The notes under the pieces are model-generated. The model was given only the letters and a program-made list of their open reading frames with translations, was not told the origin of the DNA and ran no database searches. DNA of 64,000 nucleotides from CAIWHR01 sp963846855 (GTDB taxonomy: Bacteria; Pseudomonadota; Gammaproteobacteria; Burkholderiales; Casimicrobiaceae), in the NCBI GenBank assembly GCA_963846855.1, contig CAWJXK010000009.1, forward strand, positions 1 to 64,000. Reading direction: 5' to 3'. The first letter of the stretch is position 1, and each line of letters starts with the position of its first letter. A program made the translations under genes and the position numbers. Below are positions 44,872-55,443 of this stretch, piece by piece.

Positions 44872-46857
44872 TCAGTGCACGTACCAGCTCAGCAACGCGA
44901 ACAGGCCGATGATCATGGTGAACGCGTAGTGGTACACGTATCCCGACTGCAGATGCCGCATCAGCGCCGCCGACCACCCGATCACCCGGGCCGTCCCGTT
45001 GACGAAGAATCCGTCGATGATCGAGGCATCGCCGACGTTCTTGAAGAACGTTCCGAGGCGCCGCGCGCCACCGGCGAAGAACCAGTCGTTGAAGCGGTCC
45101 GCGTAGTACTTGTTCTCCAGGAGCGCGTAGATCGGGCCGGCGGCCTTGGCGATGCGCGCCGGCAGCTCGACACGGAGCAGGTAGAGGTACGCAGCGGCCG
45201 CGATGCCGGCAACCGCCAGCCAGAACGGTGCGCTCACGATGCCGTGCCGGATGAACTCGCCGACGCCATGCCACTCCTCGGCAAGCTCCGCGAGAACCGC
45301 GTGCTGCGGCAGGACGACGATGGACGTGCCGAAGAAATCGCCGAACAACATCGGCTGGATATAGATCCACCCGGCGATCACCGATGGAATGGCGAGTGCG
45401 ACGAGCGGCAGCGTGACGACCCACGGGCTTTCCTTCGGCGGGCCGGAGGCGTGTTCATGATCGTGGTCCGCATGCGCACCGCCATGCGCATCGAATCGGG
45501 GCGCGCCGTGGAACGTCATGAACACCAGCCGGAACGTGTAGAACGCCGTGACGAAGACGCCCGTCAGCACGCAGAAGTACGCATAGCCGTGGCCCGGGAT
45601 CGTCGAAAGATGCACCGCCTCGATGATGGCGTCCTTCGAGAAGAATCCCGCGAACGGCGGGATGCCGCACAGCGCAAGGCTTCCGATCAGCATCGTCACG
45701 TAGGTGATCGGCATGTATTTCGCAAGCCCGCCCATCTTGCGCATGTCCTGCTCGTGATGCAGCGCGATGATCACGAACCCTGCGCCGAGGAAGAGCAGCG
45801 CCTTGAAGAACGCATGCGTCATCAGGTGGAAAATGCCGCCGGCGTACGCGGACACACCCAGCGCTACGGTCATGTAGCCCAGCTGCGACAGCGTCGAGTA
45901 CGCGACGACGCGCTTGATGTCGAACTGGACCATGCCGAGAATGCCGAGGAACAGCGCGCCCGTCGCGCCGACGACGGTGACGAACGACAGCGTGACATCG
46001 GAGAGCTCGAAGAGCGGGCTCATCCGCGCCACCATGAAGATCCCCGCCGTCACCATCGTCGCGGCGTGGATCAGCGCAGAGATCGGCGTCGGGCCTTCCA
46101 TCGAGTCGGGCAGCCACACGTGCAGCGGCACCTGCGCGCTCTTGCCCATCGCGCCGACGAAGAGCCCGATGGTGATCGCCGTCAGCAGCAGCACCTGGCG
46201 GTCGCCCCAGAGGCTGATTGTGGTCCCGGAAAGACCCTTCGCCAGCGCGAACACCGGCGCGTAATCGAGCGTGCCGAAGTAGGCGAGGATGAGGCCGATC
46301 CCCAGGATGAAGCCGAAGTCGCCGACGCGGTTGGCGAGGAACGCCTTCAGGTTTGCGTAGAGCGCCGTCTCGCGGGTGTACCAGAACCCGATCAGCAGGT
46401 ACGACACGAGACCCACGCCCTCCCAGCCGAAGAAGAGCTGGAGGAAATTGTTGCTCATCACGAGCATCAGCATCGCGAACGTGAACAGCGAGATGTAGCT
46501 GAAAAAACGCGTGTAGCCCGGATCGTCGTCCATGTAGCCGATGGTGTAGACGTGCACCATCAGCGAGACGAACGTCACCACGACCATCATCATCGCGGTC
46601 AGCGGGTCGATCAGGAATCCGATCGACAGCCTGAAGGTGCCGGACTGCAGCCAGGTGTAGACGTCGCCGTTGAAGACGTGGCCCGCCATCACGTCGCGCA
46701 GCACCAGGATCGACGCCACCGTCGAGATTGCGACGCCGGCGATGCACAGCCGGTGCGACCAGGCGCGGCCGAGCCTCGCGCCGGCGAGCCCGACGAGGAT
46801 CGCCGCGACGAGCGGCGCCAACGGCACCAGCAGATAGAGTTGCTGCATCGACAGCAC
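44872..46857 (-). CDS. nuoL: NADH-quinone oxidoreductase subunit L
   Basis: 661 residues, the largest antiporter-like subunit with the long lateral helix at the C-terminus. FFGWEGVGLVSYLLIGFWYT has the channel glutamate; GKSAQVPLHVWLPDSMEGPT the lysine and WLPD motif; DIKRVVAYSTLSQLGYM the broken helix. GTG 46857 has aaggg nine bases upstream; ATG 46848 three codons later is the alternative. The gene begins five bases after the nuoK stop. The cytoplasmic loop near residue 515 is rich in His and Asp, which is unusual but not disruptive. Confidence 0.95.
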   Translation of the reverse strand: MLSMQQLYLLVPLAPLVAAILVGLAGARLGRAWSHRLCIAGVAISTVASILVLRDVMAGHVFNGDVYTWLQSGTFRLSIGFLIDPLTAMMMVVVTFVSLMVHVYTIGYMDDDPGYTRFFSYISLFTFAMLMLVMSNNFLQLFFGWEGVGLVSYLLIGFWYTRETALYANLKAFLANRVGDFGFILGIGLILAYFGTLDYAPVFALAKGLSGTTISLWGDRQVLLLTAITIGLFVGAMGKSAQVPLHVWLPDSMEGPTPISALIHAATMVTAGIFMVARMSPLFELSDVTLSFVTVVGATGALFLGILGMVQFDIKRVVAYSTLSQLGYMTVALGVSAYAGGIFHLMTHAFFKALLFLGAGFVIIALHHEQDMRKMGGLAKYMPITYVTMLIGSLALCGIPPFAGFFSKDAIIEAVHLSTIPGHGYAYFCVLTGVFVTAFYTFRLVFMTFHGAPRFDAHGGAHADHDHEHASGPPKESPWVVTLPLVALAIPSVIAGWIYIQPMLFGDFFGTSIVVLPQHAVLAELAEEWHGVGEFIRHGIVSAPFWLAVAGIAAAAYLYLLRVELPARIAKAAGPIYALLENKYYADRFNDWFFAGGARRLGTFFKNVGDASIIDGFFVNGTARVIGWSAALMRHLQSGYVYHYAFTMIIGLFALLSWYVH

Positions 46858-46861
46858 GCGA

Positions 46862-47182
46862 TCAACCCTTCAACCGGTCGAGGTCCTCGACGTCGATCGA
46901 CCCGACGTTGCGGAACAGGAGGACGAGGATCGCGAGCCCGATGGCCGACTCGGCCGCGGCGACGGTCAGGATGAAGAACACGAACACCTGCCCGGCCATG
47001 TCGCCCAGGAAGCTCGAGAACGCGATGAAGTTGATGTTGACCGCGAGCAGCATCAGCTCGATCGCCATCAGCATGATGAGCACGTTGCGCCGGTTGAGGA
47101 ATATCCCCGCCATGCTGATGGCGAACAGGATCGCGCCCAGCACGAGATAGTGCGACAGCGTCGGCGCGGCAATCGAAAGCAC
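46862..47182 (-). CDS. nuoK: NADH-quinone oxidoreductase subunit K
   Basis: 106 residues, three helices (LSHYLVLGAILFAISMAGIF, VLIMLMAIELMLLAVNINFI, AAAESAIGLAILVLLF). The two conserved membrane glutamates are present in AIELML and AAAESAIG. The start is GTG at 47182, supported by agggagg with proper spacing. It couples quinone reduction to proton transfer in the membrane arm. Confidence 0.95.
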   Translation of the reverse strand: MLSIAAPTLSHYLVLGAILFAISMAGIFLNRRNVLIMLMAIELMLLAVNINFIAFSSFLGDMAGQVFVFFILTVAAAESAIGLAILVLLFRNVGSIDVEDLDRLKG

Positions 47183-47281
47183 TCGCGAACCTCCCTTGCA
47201 GAAAACGTCCTTGTGGATCCGTCGTCGCCTGCTGTGGCGCGCGCTCCACGCGCGCCGGCCGCCGCGACGCCGTCTTTACTT

Positions 47282-47887
47282 CTACTGTTCTCTCTTCTCG
47301 GAAGGCATCGACAGCACGCGCAGCCGGTCCTTCGCCCGCACCTTCACCTGCAATCCGGGGTCCTGGTGCCGGCTGGTGCGCCGCTCCCGATGCGTGAGCA
47401 CGATCGCCGCGATGATCGCCACCAGCAGGATCACCGCTGCGATCTCGAACGGGTAGACATATTCGGTGTAGAGCAGCTCACCCAGGGCCCTGGTGTTGCT
47501 GCCGCCCTGGACGACCGCCGCGCCGCCTCCGACCACGCCCGTCAGGCGGTTCGAGACGACCACCACCGCCATCTCGCCGACGACCAGCACGCCGACGGCC
47601 GTGCCGACCGGCAGGTAGCTGCGGAATTCCTTGCGCAGCACGTCGAAATTGACGTCCAGCATCATCACGACGAACAGGAACAGCACCATCACCGCACCGA
47701 CGTAGACCAGCACCAGCACGATGGCGAGGAATTCGGCGCGCAGCATGAGCCAGTGCGCCGCGGCGGTGAAGAACGCGAGCACCAGCCACAGCGCCGCGTG
47801 CACCGGATTGCGCGCCGTCACGACGCGCAGCGCCGCGAACACGAGGATCGCGGCGAAGACGTAGAAGAGGACGGTCGTGACGGACAT
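47282..47887 (-). CDS. nuoJ: NADH-quinone oxidoreductase subunit J
   Basis: 201 residues, five helices, with the pi-bulge helix region (LAIVLVLVYVGAVMVLFLFV) that moves during the catalytic cycle and the NPVHAALWLVLAFF segment. The 100-base gap to nuoK on the downstream side is the largest inside the membrane-arm genes, and I see no gene or terminator in it. ATG 47887. Confidence 0.94.
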   Translation of the reverse strand: MSVTTVLFYVFAAILVFAALRVVTARNPVHAALWLVLAFFTAAAHWLMLRAEFLAIVLVLVYVGAVMVLFLFVVMMLDVNFDVLRKEFRSYLPVGTAVGVLVVGEMAVVVVSNRLTGVVGGGAAVVQGGSNTRALGELLYTEYVYPFEIAAVILLVAIIAAIVLTHRERRTSRHQDPGLQVKVRAKDRLRVLSMPSEKREQ

Positions 47888-47943
47888 GGATCGGTGAACT
47901 GTGCTGTCGGTGCGATGTCGTTGAACGGGCGCCAGTCGCGGCC

Positions 47944-48435
47944 TCAGCGGTACTTGGCGTCCTCGGCGCGATCCCTGGCGATCTGCGCCTCGTACCGGTC
48001 GCCGACGGCGAGCAGCATTTCCTTGTTCATGTAGAGGTCGCCGCGCTTCTCGCCGCAGTATTCGAGGATGCGCGTCTCGACGATCGAATCGACCGGACAG
48101 CTCTCCTCGCAGAAGCCGCAGAAGATGCACTTGACGAGATCGATGTCGTAACGCGTCGTCCGGCGCGTGCCGTCGGCGCGCTGCTCCGATTCGATGGTGA
48201 TCGCGAGCGCGGGACACACCGCCTCGCACAGCTTGCACGCGATGCAGCGCTCCTCGCCGTTCGGATAGCGGCGCAGCGCGTGCAGGCCGCGAAAGCGCGG
48301 GCTCTGCGGAGTCTTCTCCTCCGGAAACTGGACGGTGACCTTGCGCTTGAACATGTGCCGGCCGGTCAGCATGAGGCCGCGCCCCAGCTCCAGCAGCAGC
48401 CACGTCCTGGCGAAGGCTTTCACGCGTTCGAGCAT
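47944..48435 (-). CDS. nuoI: NADH-quinone oxidoreductase subunit I
   Basis: 163 residues with two 4Fe-4S ferredoxin motifs, ERCIACKLCEAVCPA and VKCIFCGFCEESCPVDS, which carry clusters N6a and N6b towards NuoB. A short amphipathic N-terminal helix (AFARTWLLLELGRGLML) lies against the membrane arm. ATG 48435; the start sits 15 bases after the nuoH stop. Confidence 0.96.
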   Translation of the reverse strand: MLERVKAFARTWLLLELGRGLMLTGRHMFKRKVTVQFPEEKTPQSPRFRGLHALRRYPNGEERCIACKLCEAVCPALAITIESEQRADGTRRTTRYDIDLVKCIFCGFCEESCPVDSIVETRILEYCGEKRGDLYMNKEMLLAVGDRYEAQIARDRAEDAKYR

Positions 48436-48449
48436 CTTCGCATCCGCCG

Positions 48450-49517
48450 TCAGTGGAAGAGCGCGGCATAGCGCGTCTGCATCATCGCGCCCAGGAACAC
48501 GATCCAGACGAGCGTGACCGGAATGAACACCTTCCAGCCGAGCCGCATGATCTGGTCGTAACGGTAGCGCGGGAACGTCGCCCGCACCCACAGGAACAGG
48601 AACAGCACGCCGGCCATCTTGAGCAGCAGCCACGGCAGCCCGTCGCCGAACGGGCGGAGCTGCGTGCCCCAGATCGTGACGTCGTTGAGGCCCGGCCACG
48701 GCGAGAGCCAGCCGCCGAGGAACATGACCGATGTCAGCGCGGCGATCAGGATCATGTTCATGTACTCGGCGAGGAAGAACACGGCGAACGTGATCCCCGA
48801 GTACTCGACGTGGAAGCCCGCGACGATCTCGGATTCGCCCTCCGCGACGTCGAACGGATGGCGGTTGGTCTCGGCCAGCCCGGAGACGAAATACACGACC
48901 GCGAGCGGCAGCAGCGGCCAGAAATACCAGTACGCGGCCCCGCCCTGCTGGCCTCGCACGATGTCGGAAAGGTTGAGGCTGCCCGCCGCCATCAGCACGC
49001 CCACCAGCGCGAAGCCCATCGCGATCTCGTAGGAGACGATCTGCGCGGCGGAGCGAAGGCACCCGAGGAACGCGTACTTCGAGTTCGACGCCCAGCCGGC
49101 GAGGATGATCCCGTAGATGCCCACGGAAGTCATGGCGAGGAGATAGAGCAGGCCCGCGTTGATGTCGGCGATCACCATGTCGCCGGACAGCGGCACGACC
49201 GCCCACGCCGCCACGGCCGATCCGATCGCGAGCAGCGGCGCGAGGTAGAAGAGATAGCGGTTCGCGCCCGCCGGCAGGATGATTTCCTTGAAGAGCAGCT
49301 TGGCGACGTCGGCGAACGGCTGCAGCAGGCCGAGCGGGCCGACGCGGTTGGGGCCGATGCGAACCTGCATCCAGCCGATCACCTTGCGCTCGGCGAGCGT
49401 GAGATACGCGACGCAGAGGATCAGCACGACGACCAGCACGACGATCTGAGCAAGCGTGACGACGACGACCCAGCCCGAGCCGAAGAATTGCGCGACGGGG
49501 GCGAGCGCGGCATCCAT
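48450..49517 (-). CDS. nuoH: NADH-quinone oxidoreductase subunit H
   Basis: 355 residues, eight helices, forming the quinone tunnel together with NuoB and NuoD. Signatures: LAERKVIGWMQVRIGPNRVG and SETNRHPFD-like LAETNRHPFDVAEGESEIVA, then FHVEYSGITFAVFFLAEYMN. ATG 49517 overlaps the nuoG stop (TGATG); a GTG two codons upstream is also in frame. Confidence 0.96.
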   Translation of the reverse strand: MDAALAPVAQFFGSGWVVVVTLAQIVVLVVVLILCVAYLTLAERKVIGWMQVRIGPNRVGPLGLLQPFADVAKLLFKEIILPAGANRYLFYLAPLLAIGSAVAAWAVVPLSGDMVIADINAGLLYLLAMTSVGIYGIILAGWASNSKYAFLGCLRSAAQIVSYEIAMGFALVGVLMAAGSLNLSDIVRGQQGGAAYWYFWPLLPLAVVYFVSGLAETNRHPFDVAEGESEIVAGFHVEYSGITFAVFFLAEYMNMILIAALTSVMFLGGWLSPWPGLNDVTIWGTQLRPFGDGLPWLLLKMAGVLFLFLWVRATFPRYRYDQIMRLGWKVFIPVTLVWIVFLGAMMQTRYAALFH

Positions 49518-51847
49518 CAGCACGCCTCGACCAGAATGGGGCCGGACAGGCCTTCGAGCCCGCAGGTCGACGGATGCGCCGCGGCGATCCGCACCACGTT
49601 CGCGGGAACCGTCGCGTCGGCAGACGCGGCCAGCACCGCCTCGCCGCGCCCCTGCCGCACCCTGACCATGGCGCCGTCGGCGATGCCGAGGCGCTGCATC
49701 GTCGCAGCGGCCATCCGTGCGCGCGGCGGCTTCGCATCGCTCGTCCGCTGCAGCGACGGCGCGCGGCGCACCAGCGGATCGGTGAAATGAATCGGCACGT
49801 CGGCGATGCGCTCGAGGCCCTGCGCCACGGCGGCGGGCGCCGCGACCGCGACGCGCGAATCGTTGCGAAGGCGCGCGGTCAGTTCCGCCTGCGAAGGAAG
49901 CAGCGCGGCGCGAACGGCGTCGATCGAGTCGTAATCAAATCCCGGCAGCCCGAGCAGCGAGCCGAGCACACGCAGGACCTTCCACGCGGGGCGCGTCTCG
50001 GCATGCGGCGGGGCGACGCCGGTGAACGACTGGATCCGACCTTCGCAGCTCACGAACGTGCCCGCGGTCTCGGTGAACGGCGCAATCGGCAACAGCACGT
50101 CGGCCCATTCCATGCCATGCCGGAACGGCGACAGCGCGACCACGAAATCGGCCTGGTCGAGCGCCGCGCGCGCGGCGACCGGGTTGGCGCAATCGAATTC
50201 GGGCTCGGCGCCGAGGACGATGTAGGCCTTGCGCGGGTCCTCGAGCATCGCCCGTGCATTGAGACCCTTCGCCTGCGGCAACGCGCCCGCGACGTAGCCT
50301 CCGACGCTGCCCGCCGCTTCGGTGAGGCAGCCGAGCGTGGCCCCGGTGATTTCGCACAGTGATTGCGCGAGCGCCCGCAACTGCGACGCGTCGGCGTGCT
50401 GTTCCGCGCCGTTGCCGAGCAGCACGGCCTTGCGCTCGCCCGTGAGAAGTCCCGCCGCGACGACCTGCGCCGCGGCCGTCGCCTCGACGTGCGCCAGCGC
50501 CTTCGGCACCGCCTTGCCGGCTCCGGTCGCCGCGGCGACCACGATCTCGGCGAGCAGCTTCGTCCATTGCGACGGCGGCGCGACCAGCGAGTGCGCGACG
50601 CGAATCAGCGAATCATCCGCCACCGCGTGGAGCAGCGACACTTGCGCGCCGTGGCGCGCCGCCTTGCGCAGCCGTTGCGCGAGCAGCGGATGGTCCTTGC
50701 GCAGGAAACTGCCGACCACGAGCGCGCGGTCGAGGCGCTCGACGTCCGCGATCGGCATCCCGAGCCACGCGATGCCGGCGCCCTGCCCGTCGCCGCGGAA
50801 ATCCGACTGGCGCAGGCGAAAGTCGATGTTGTCCGAATCGAGCGCGCGAGAGAGCTTCGCCGCGAGTGCCATCTCCTCGACCGTCGCATGCGGCGACACG
50901 ATCGTGCCGATCGCCGCGCCACCGTGCTTCGCGACGACGTCCTTGAGGCCTTCGGCTACACGCTCCAGCGCTTGGTGCCAGTCGACGCTGCGCCATTCCC
51001 CGTTCTCGCGGAGCATCGGCGTCGCCAGGCGCTCCTCGCTTCCGAGGGCCTCGTAGGAGAAGCGGTCCTTGTCGGAGATCCAGCACTCGTTGACCGCCTC
51101 GTTCTCGAGCGGCAGCACGCGGAGCACTCGGTCGTCCTTGAGCTGCACGATCAGGTTGCTGCCGTGCGCGTCGTGCGGCGACACCGATTTGCGGCGCACG
51201 AGCTCCCACGTCCGTGCCGCGTAGCGGAATGGCTTGGAGGTGAGCGCGCCGACCGGGCAGACGTCGATCATGTTGCCCGAGAGCTCCGAGTCGACGCTGC
51301 GGCCGACGAACGCGACGATTTCCGCGTGCTCGCCGCGGCCGACCATCCCGAGCTCCATCATCCCGCCGATCTCCTGCCCGAAGCGAACGCAGCGCGTGCA
51401 CTGGATGCACCGCGTCATCTCCTCGGCGGCAACGAGCGGCCCCAGCTCCTTGCGGAACACGACGCGCTTCGGCTCGTCGTAGCGGCTCGCCGACGCGCCG
51501 TAGCCGACGGCGAGGTCCTGCAGCTGGCATTCGCCGCCCTGGTCGCAGATCGGGCAGTCGAGCGGATGGTTGATCAGCAGGAACTCCATCACGCTGCGCT
51601 GCGCCTGCTTCGCGAGCTCCGAGGCCGTCCACACCTTCATGCCTTCGGCGACGGGGGTCGCGCAGGCGGGCAGCGGCTTGGGCGCCTTCTCGACCTGCAC
51701 GAGGCACATCCGGCAATTGGCCGCGATCGAGAGCTTCTTGTGCCAGCAGAAGTGCGGCACATAGATGCCGAGCGTGTGCGCGGCCTCCATCACCGTGCTG
51801 CCGGGCGCGACCTCGATCTTCCTGCCGTCGATTTCGATGTTCAGCAT
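49517..51847 (-). CDS. nuoG: NADH-quinone oxidoreductase subunit G
   Basis: 776 residues. N-terminal 2Fe-2S domain (YVPHFCWHKKLSIAANCRMC, PACATP), the His-Cys cluster region (NHPLDCPICDQGGECQLQD) and 4Fe-4S ligands in TRCIQCTRCVRFGQEIGG with MIDVCPVGAL, followed by a molybdopterin-oxidoreductase-like domain without cofactor. It passes electrons along the peripheral arm. The ATG is 15 bases downstream of the nuoF stop. Length is typical of the betaproteobacterial form (about 770-790). Confidence 0.96.
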   Translation of the reverse strand: MLNIEIDGRKIEVAPGSTVMEAAHTLGIYVPHFCWHKKLSIAANCRMCLVQVEKAPKPLPACATPVAEGMKVWTASELAKQAQRSVMEFLLINHPLDCPICDQGGECQLQDLAVGYGASASRYDEPKRVVFRKELGPLVAAEEMTRCIQCTRCVRFGQEIGGMMELGMVGRGEHAEIVAFVGRSVDSELSGNMIDVCPVGALTSKPFRYAARTWELVRRKSVSPHDAHGSNLIVQLKDDRVLRVLPLENEAVNECWISDKDRFSYEALGSEERLATPMLRENGEWRSVDWHQALERVAEGLKDVVAKHGGAAIGTIVSPHATVEEMALAAKLSRALDSDNIDFRLRQSDFRGDGQGAGIAWLGMPIADVERLDRALVVGSFLRKDHPLLAQRLRKAARHGAQVSLLHAVADDSLIRVAHSLVAPPSQWTKLLAEIVVAAATGAGKAVPKALAHVEATAAAQVVAAGLLTGERKAVLLGNGAEQHADASQLRALAQSLCEITGATLGCLTEAAGSVGGYVAGALPQAKGLNARAMLEDPRKAYIVLGAEPEFDCANPVAARAALDQADFVVALSPFRHGMEWADVLLPIAPFTETAGTFVSCEGRIQSFTGVAPPHAETRPAWKVLRVLGSLLGLPGFDYDSIDAVRAALLPSQAELTARLRNDSRVAVAAPAAVAQGLERIADVPIHFTDPLVRRAPSLQRTSDAKPPRARMAAATMQRLGIADGAMVRVRQGRGEAVLAASADATVPANVVRIAAAHPSTCGLEGLSGPILVEAC

Positions 51848-51861
51848 GAGGGGCGGCCGGG

Positions 51862-53162
<1,301 letters not shown>

Positions 53163-53166
<4 letters not shown>

Positions 53167-53666
53167 TCTTCGTCACCGCTTGCGCTTGCGGACGCCCGGA
53201 GCTCGGCGAGCAGAGCGTCGAGCCTGTCCGGCTGCATGTAGCTGCACATGCGCTTGTTGTTGATGAGCATCACCGGCGCGTCGCCGCAGGCGCCCAGGCA
53301 CTCGCCCTCCTTCAGCGTGAACAGGCCATCCGCCGTGGTCTCGTTGAAACCGATGCCAAGCTCGCGCTTCAGATGCTCGGTCGCCTTCACTGCGTCGCGC
53401 AGCGCGCACGGAAGGTTCGTGCAGACCGTCAGCTTGTAGCGGCCGGCGGGCTCGCAGTTGAACATCGTGTAGAACGTCGCCACCTCGTACACGGCGACCG
53501 GCGGCATGCCGAGATAATGCGCGACGAAATCCATCGTGTCCGTCGCGAGCCAGCCTTTCTCGTCCTGCGCGATGGCGAGCGCCGCCATCACCGCCGACCG
53601 CTTCTGGTCGGCCGGGTATTTCGCGATCGCGCGATCGATCTGCTCGAGGGCCTTGGGCGAAAGCAT
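53163..53666 (-). CDS. nuoE: NADH-quinone oxidoreductase subunit E
   Basis: 167 residues, thioredoxin-like 2Fe-2S (N1a) subunit. The four ligands are C82 and C87 (VCTNLPC) and C123 and C127 (ECLGACG). ATG 53666 opens with MLSPKALEQIDRAIAKYP; the frame stays open upstream into the DUF4019 gene but without support. The upstream neighbour is the DUF4019 gene rather than nuoD, with 13 bases between. Confidence 0.95.
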
Positions 53667-53679
53667 CGGAGAGCAGCCG

Positions 53680-54186
53680 TTACCGGATCTGGTAGCCCGA
53701 GACGCGCCAGGACGTGTCGTTGAGCGTCCAGGTGACCATCTCGGTTGCGTGCTTGCGGTTGGCGAAGACGGAGTCGAACTGGACAATCGCGTAGTCGCCC
53801 TCGGGCGCGCCCGCAATCGTGTGCGTGCGCGCGACCGAGTCCACCTCGCGCGACACGAGCCTGCCGTACGGCTTGCGGATGCCGCGCATCCCCTCGATCC
53901 ACTTCGCACGTGAGACCGACGCCTTGAGCTGCGCCCCCGCGCCATCCCACGCCTGCCCCGCCTTGTCGGCGTCGATCAGCGCCAGCCAGTTGCGCGATTC
54001 CTGCACGACTTCCGTGTCGTCGGCCTCGGTGGCCGCGTCCTGCGGCGGCTCCGTCGGCGGCTTCGCCGGCTGCGCCTCGGCCGGGCGCGCGGGTGGCGTC
54101 GCGGGCTGCGCTCCGGCCGCGAAAGGCAGGCACAGCGACGCGGCGGCCACCACGAGGAACAGCCTGGACAGCGCGCGGAGCGTCAT
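53680..54186 (-). CDS. Exported DUF4019 protein inside the nuo operon
   Basis: 168 residues. Signal peptide (LFLVVAAASLCLPFAAGAQ), a Pro/Ala-rich linker (PPARPAEAQPAKPPTEPPQD) and a DUF4019 domain (NWLALIDADKAGQAWDGAGA, WIEGMRGIRKPYGRLVSREV, EGDYAIVQFDSVFANRKHAT, WTLNDTSWRVSGYQIR). The ATG overlaps the nuoD stop (ATGA) and nuoE follows within 14 bases, so it is a full member of the operon. DUF4019 proteins are small periplasmic proteins of unknown function. It is not a known complex I subunit, and nuoD-nuoE are adjacent in the operons I know. Confidence 0.85.
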   Translation of the reverse strand: MTLRALSRLFLVVAAASLCLPFAAGAQPATPPARPAEAQPAKPPTEPPQDAATEADDTEVVQESRNWLALIDADKAGQAWDGAGAQLKASVSRAKWIEGMRGIRKPYGRLVSREVDSVARTHTIAGAPEGDYAIVQFDSVFANRKHATEMVTWTLNDTSWRVSGYQIR

Positions 54187-55437
54187 CGGTCGATCGACCC
54201 GAACACGACGTCCTGGGTGCCGATGATCGCGACGACGTCGGCGATCATGTGCCCGCGGGACATCTCGTCCAGCGCCGCGAGATGCGGAAAATCGGGCGGG
54301 CGCAGCTTCACGCGATACGGCTTGTTGGCGCCGTCGGAAACGATGTAGACGCCGAATTCGCCCTTCGGATGCTCGATCGCCGCGTAGGCCTCGCCCGGCG
54401 GAACGTGCATGCCTTCGGTGAAGAGCTTGAAGTGATGGATCAGCGCTTCCATGTCTTCCTTCATCACCTCGCGCGACGGCGGAGCAACCTTGCGGTTGTC
54501 CGCGATCACGGGGCCCGGATTCGCGCGCAGCCAATCGATGCACTGGCGAACGATGCGGTTCGACTGGCGCATTTCCTCGACGCGAACGAGGTACCGGTCA
54601 TAGCAATCGCCGGTGGTGCCGACCGGAATGTCGAAATCCATCCGGTCGTAGACCTCGTAGGGCTGCTTCTTGCGCAGGTCCCACGGCACGCCGGAGCCGC
54701 GCAGCATCGGGCCGGTGAACCCCAGCGCGATCGCCCGCTCGGCCGTCACGACGCCGATGCCGACCGTGCGCTGCTTCCAGATGCGGTTCTCGGTCAGCAG
54801 CGTCTCATAGTCGTCGACGCACCCGGGGAAGCGCCGCGTGAAGTCCTCGATGAAGTCGAGCACGGAGCCCTGCCGGTTGGCGTTGAGCGCCGCCATCCCG
54901 CGCTCGCTGCGCGTGTGCTGCGCCTGGTACTGCGGCATCCGGTCCGGCAGGTCGCGGTAGACCCCGCCCGGCCGGTAATACGCGGCATGCATCCTGGCGC
55001 CGGACACGGCCTCGTACACGTCGAACAGGTCCTCGCGCTCGCGGAAGCAATAGAGGAACGTCGTCATGCCGCCGACGTCGAGCGAGTGAGCACCAAGCCA
55101 GAGCAGGTGGTTGAGGATCCGGGTGATCTCGTCGAACATCACCCGGATGTACTGCGCGCGGATCGGGACCTCGATGCCGATGAGCCGCTCGATCGCGAGG
55201 CAGTACGCGTGCTCGTTGCACATCATCGACACGTAGTCGAGCCGGTCCATGTACGGGACCGACTGCAGGTAGGTCCGCGTCTCCGCGAGCTTTTCGGTCG
55301 CCCGGTGCAGCAATCCGATGTGCGGGTCCGCGCGCTGGATCACCTCGCCATCGAGCTCGAGCACGAGCCGCAGCACCCCGTGCGCCGCGGGGTGCTGCGG
55401 GCCCAAAGTTCATGGTGTAGTTGCGGATCTCGGCCAT
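54183..55437 (-). CDS. nuoD: NADH-quinone oxidoreductase subunit D (one-base frameshift near the start)
   Basis: 417 residues when one extra base in the ggg run at 55399-55401 is removed. ATG 55437 encodes MAEIRNYTMNFGP, and the chain then continues in the next frame as QHPAAHGVLRLVLELDGEVI. Quinone-site and fold motifs are intact: GLLHRATEKLAE, YMDRLDYVSMMCNEHAYCLA, GALTPFLY-region equivalent MTTFLYCFREREDLFDVYEA and the C-terminal DVVFGSIDR. As written, translation from 55437 would stop early; an internal ATG at 55406 (MGPQHPAAHG) could still give a nearly complete protein. The rest is perfect, so a sequencing error is likely. Confidence 0.9.
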
Positions 55438-55443
55438 GACCCG

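Noticed and set aside
41906..46974. Very long His/Gln/Arg-rich plus-strand open frames opposite nuoN, nuoM and nuoL
   Set aside because: Antisense reading of hydrophobic membrane genes gives His/Gln/Glu/Arg-rich frames; no start signals and no family.
47183..47281. Gap between nuoK and nuoJ as a possible extra gene or riboswitch
   Set aside because: Only about 100 bases, no conserved frame and no recognisable RNA fold by eye.
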